A DNA stretch of 64,000 bases. Origin: Amazonocrinis nigriterrae CENA67. GTDB lineage: Bacteria > Cyanobacteriota > Cyanobacteriia > Cyanobacteriales > Nostocaceae. This document shows, in pieces, positions 63,298 to 64,000 of the stretch. The number at the start of each line of letters is the position of its first letter. Position 1 is the stretch's first letter. The translations under genes were made by a program, and so were the position numbers. The notes under the pieces were generated by a model. That model was not told the origin of the DNA. It did not search any database and worked only from the letters and a program-made list of their open reading frames with translations. The DNA is taken from NCBI RefSeq assembly GCF_016056305.1, contig NZ_JAECZC010000062.1, positions 1 to 64,000 on the forward strand, in the 5' to 3' direction.

Positions 63298-63798
63298 ATG
63301 AACAAACGCTATTTTTTAGAGGCTAGCGCTGTATTAGTTGGTGCTGCCTTTTTATCACGTTCTATCAATATCAATCAGAGGTCGGAAAACATGACAACTT
63401 CTAATACTGAGTTTGAAATTAACAAACCTGAACAAGAGTGGCAGACAATTTTATCGCCAGAACAGTTTCGTGTATTGCGGAAACATGGAACTGAACGGGC
63501 TTTCACCAGCCCACTTGATAAGCAATATGCTGAAGGCACTTATGTGTGCGCTGGTTGTGAACTGCCGTTGTTTACATCTGACAGCAAATTTAACAGTGGT
63601 ACAGGCTGGCCTAGTTTCTTTCAACCAATTGAAGGCGCGATCGCTACTACTGTAGATCGGTCGTTATTTATGACTAGAATTGAAGTGCATTGCCATCGCT
63701 GTGGCGGACACTTGGGTCATGTGTTTGATGACGGCCCTGCACCCACTGGCAAACGCTACTGTATGAACGGTGTCTCACTCAAGTTTATTCCTGCTTAA
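63298..63798 (+). CDS. msrB: Peptide methionine-(R)-S-oxide reductase MsrB
   Basis: From the ATG at 63298 the product has 166 residues (a TTG 18 bases earlier is unlikely). Zinc-binding pairs Cys84/Cys87 (CAGC) and Cys132/Cys135 (CHRC) frame the fold, GTGWPSFF and HCHRCGGHLGHVFDDGP are the MsrB signature, and Cys155 in RYCMNG is the catalytic residue. The first 25 or so residues are hydrophobic (FLEASAVLVGAAFLS), suggesting a membrane anchor or export, unusual for cytosolic MsrB. It repairs oxidised methionine. Two terminators follow. Confidence 0.93.
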   Translation: MNKRYFLEASAVLVGAAFLSRSININQRSENMTTSNTEFEINKPEQEWQTILSPEQFRVLRKHGTERAFTSPLDKQYAEGTYVCAGCELPLFTSDSKFNSGTGWPSFFQPIEGAIATTVDRSLFMTRIEVHCHRCGGHLGHVFDDGPAPTGKRYCMNGVSLKFIPA

Positions 63799-63857
63799 GA
63801 TAGCGCCAGAACATTTGCGATCGCACTGCCAACTGAAATCCTAATTATCTAGCAATT

Positions 63858-63885
63858 AGCCCCGTATCAAATTTACGGGGCTTTT
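63858..63885 (+). terminator. Terminator 1 after msrB
   Basis: AGCCCCGTA (63858-63866) pairs with TACGGGGCT (63874-63882) followed by TTT. It lies 60 bp after the msrB stop. Confidence 0.8.
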
Positions 63886-63900
63886 ATGGAAGTTGGCGGG

Positions 63901-63932
63901 AAACTCCATCCCCTTGTGGGTGGAGTTTTTTT
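63901..63932 (+). terminator. Terminator 2 after msrB
   Basis: AAACTCCA (63901-63908) pairs with TGGAGTTT (63921-63928), followed by TTTT. It is a second, classical hairpin plus T-run in tandem with the first. Confidence 0.8.
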
Positions 63933-64000
63933 ATGTAATTCTTAATTACGAATTCATGTAATTAACTCATCTTCAGTGAAAATTAAGTGTAACCACTTAA

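Noticed and set aside
1-64000. tRNA, rRNA and origin sequences
   Set aside because: No TPsiC-like GGTTCGAATCC arms with cloverleaf context, no rRNA-like blocks and no DnaA-box cluster were noticed by eye; absence was not tested by software.

Overview
The window comes from a filamentous, heterocyst-forming cyanobacterium of the Nostoc/Anabaena/Tolypothrix type. Evidence: the HIP1 octamer GCGATCGC is scattered throughout, including inside genes. Short tandem and palindromic repeats of the Nostoc kind fill the intergenic spaces. Three heterocyst-linked loci are recognisable: patB (cnfR), the fdxB/cox2 cluster, and hetF with a tandem array of NsiR1-type small RNAs.

Layout. 0-1.5 kb: 5' part of an IS630-type transposase and repeat debris. 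1.6-8.3 kb: a five-gene plus-strand operon (four glycosyltransferases, then an MsbA-like ABC exporter), probably making and exporting a glycoconjugate. 8.7-11.6 kb: DUF99 protein, a broken FAD oxidoreductase, a FUSC transporter and a cupin. 11.8-22.7 kb: a glucose-oxidation/stress region with GH15 glucoamylase, CDF cation transporter, glucose 1-dehydrogenase-like SDR, a double VOC protein, DoxX plus SMP-30 lactonase, GMC oxidoreductase, DUF1622, HPP and a glycine-zipper protein. Free glucose, gluconolactone and gluconate could be produced in sequence by three of these. 22.7-30.9 kb: nested repeats and two AAA-like ATPase proteins, one with 14 WD40 repeats. 30.9-32.2 kb: a secreted protein and an acetoacetate-decarboxylase-like protein.

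32.6-43.1 kb: heterocyst island. patB is divergent from fdxB, followed by coxB-coxA-coxC, a small hypothetical, a cupin and an ArsC-like nitrogenase-associated protein with a His-rich tail; cysK converges on it. This matches the patB/fdxB/cox2 neighbourhood I recall from Anabaena PCC 7120: a nif regulator, a ferredoxin and an oxidase that lowers O2 in the heterocyst. 44.1-48.5 kb: small hypothetical genes, an LLM flavin oxidoreductase and a Uma2 nuclease. 49.0-54.6 kb: a 1861-residue TamB/DUF490 protein. 55.0-59.3 kb: HAD phosphatase, small proteins, SDR, methyltransferase and DUF411 protein.

59.6-63.8 kb: hetF (minus strand), then upstream of it and running the other way six tandem copies of a 60-63 nt unit. 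Each unit has a TCCGGA box exactly 36 nt before GGTAGATGCACC and ends in its own hairpin plus T-run. I read this as the NsiR1 array with DIF+ promoters; copy 1 lies 181-240 nt upstream of the hetF start codon, antisense to its probable leader. msrB with two terminators closes the window.

The other strong theme is repeat biology: a roughly 150-bp palindromic MITE-like family (three full copies, one carrying a nested insertion), Russian-doll repeats at 22.8-23.1 kb, repeat-derived coding tails in the WD40 gene and coxB, and two gene remnants cut by repeats. No tRNA, rRNA, CRISPR array or replication origin was seen.
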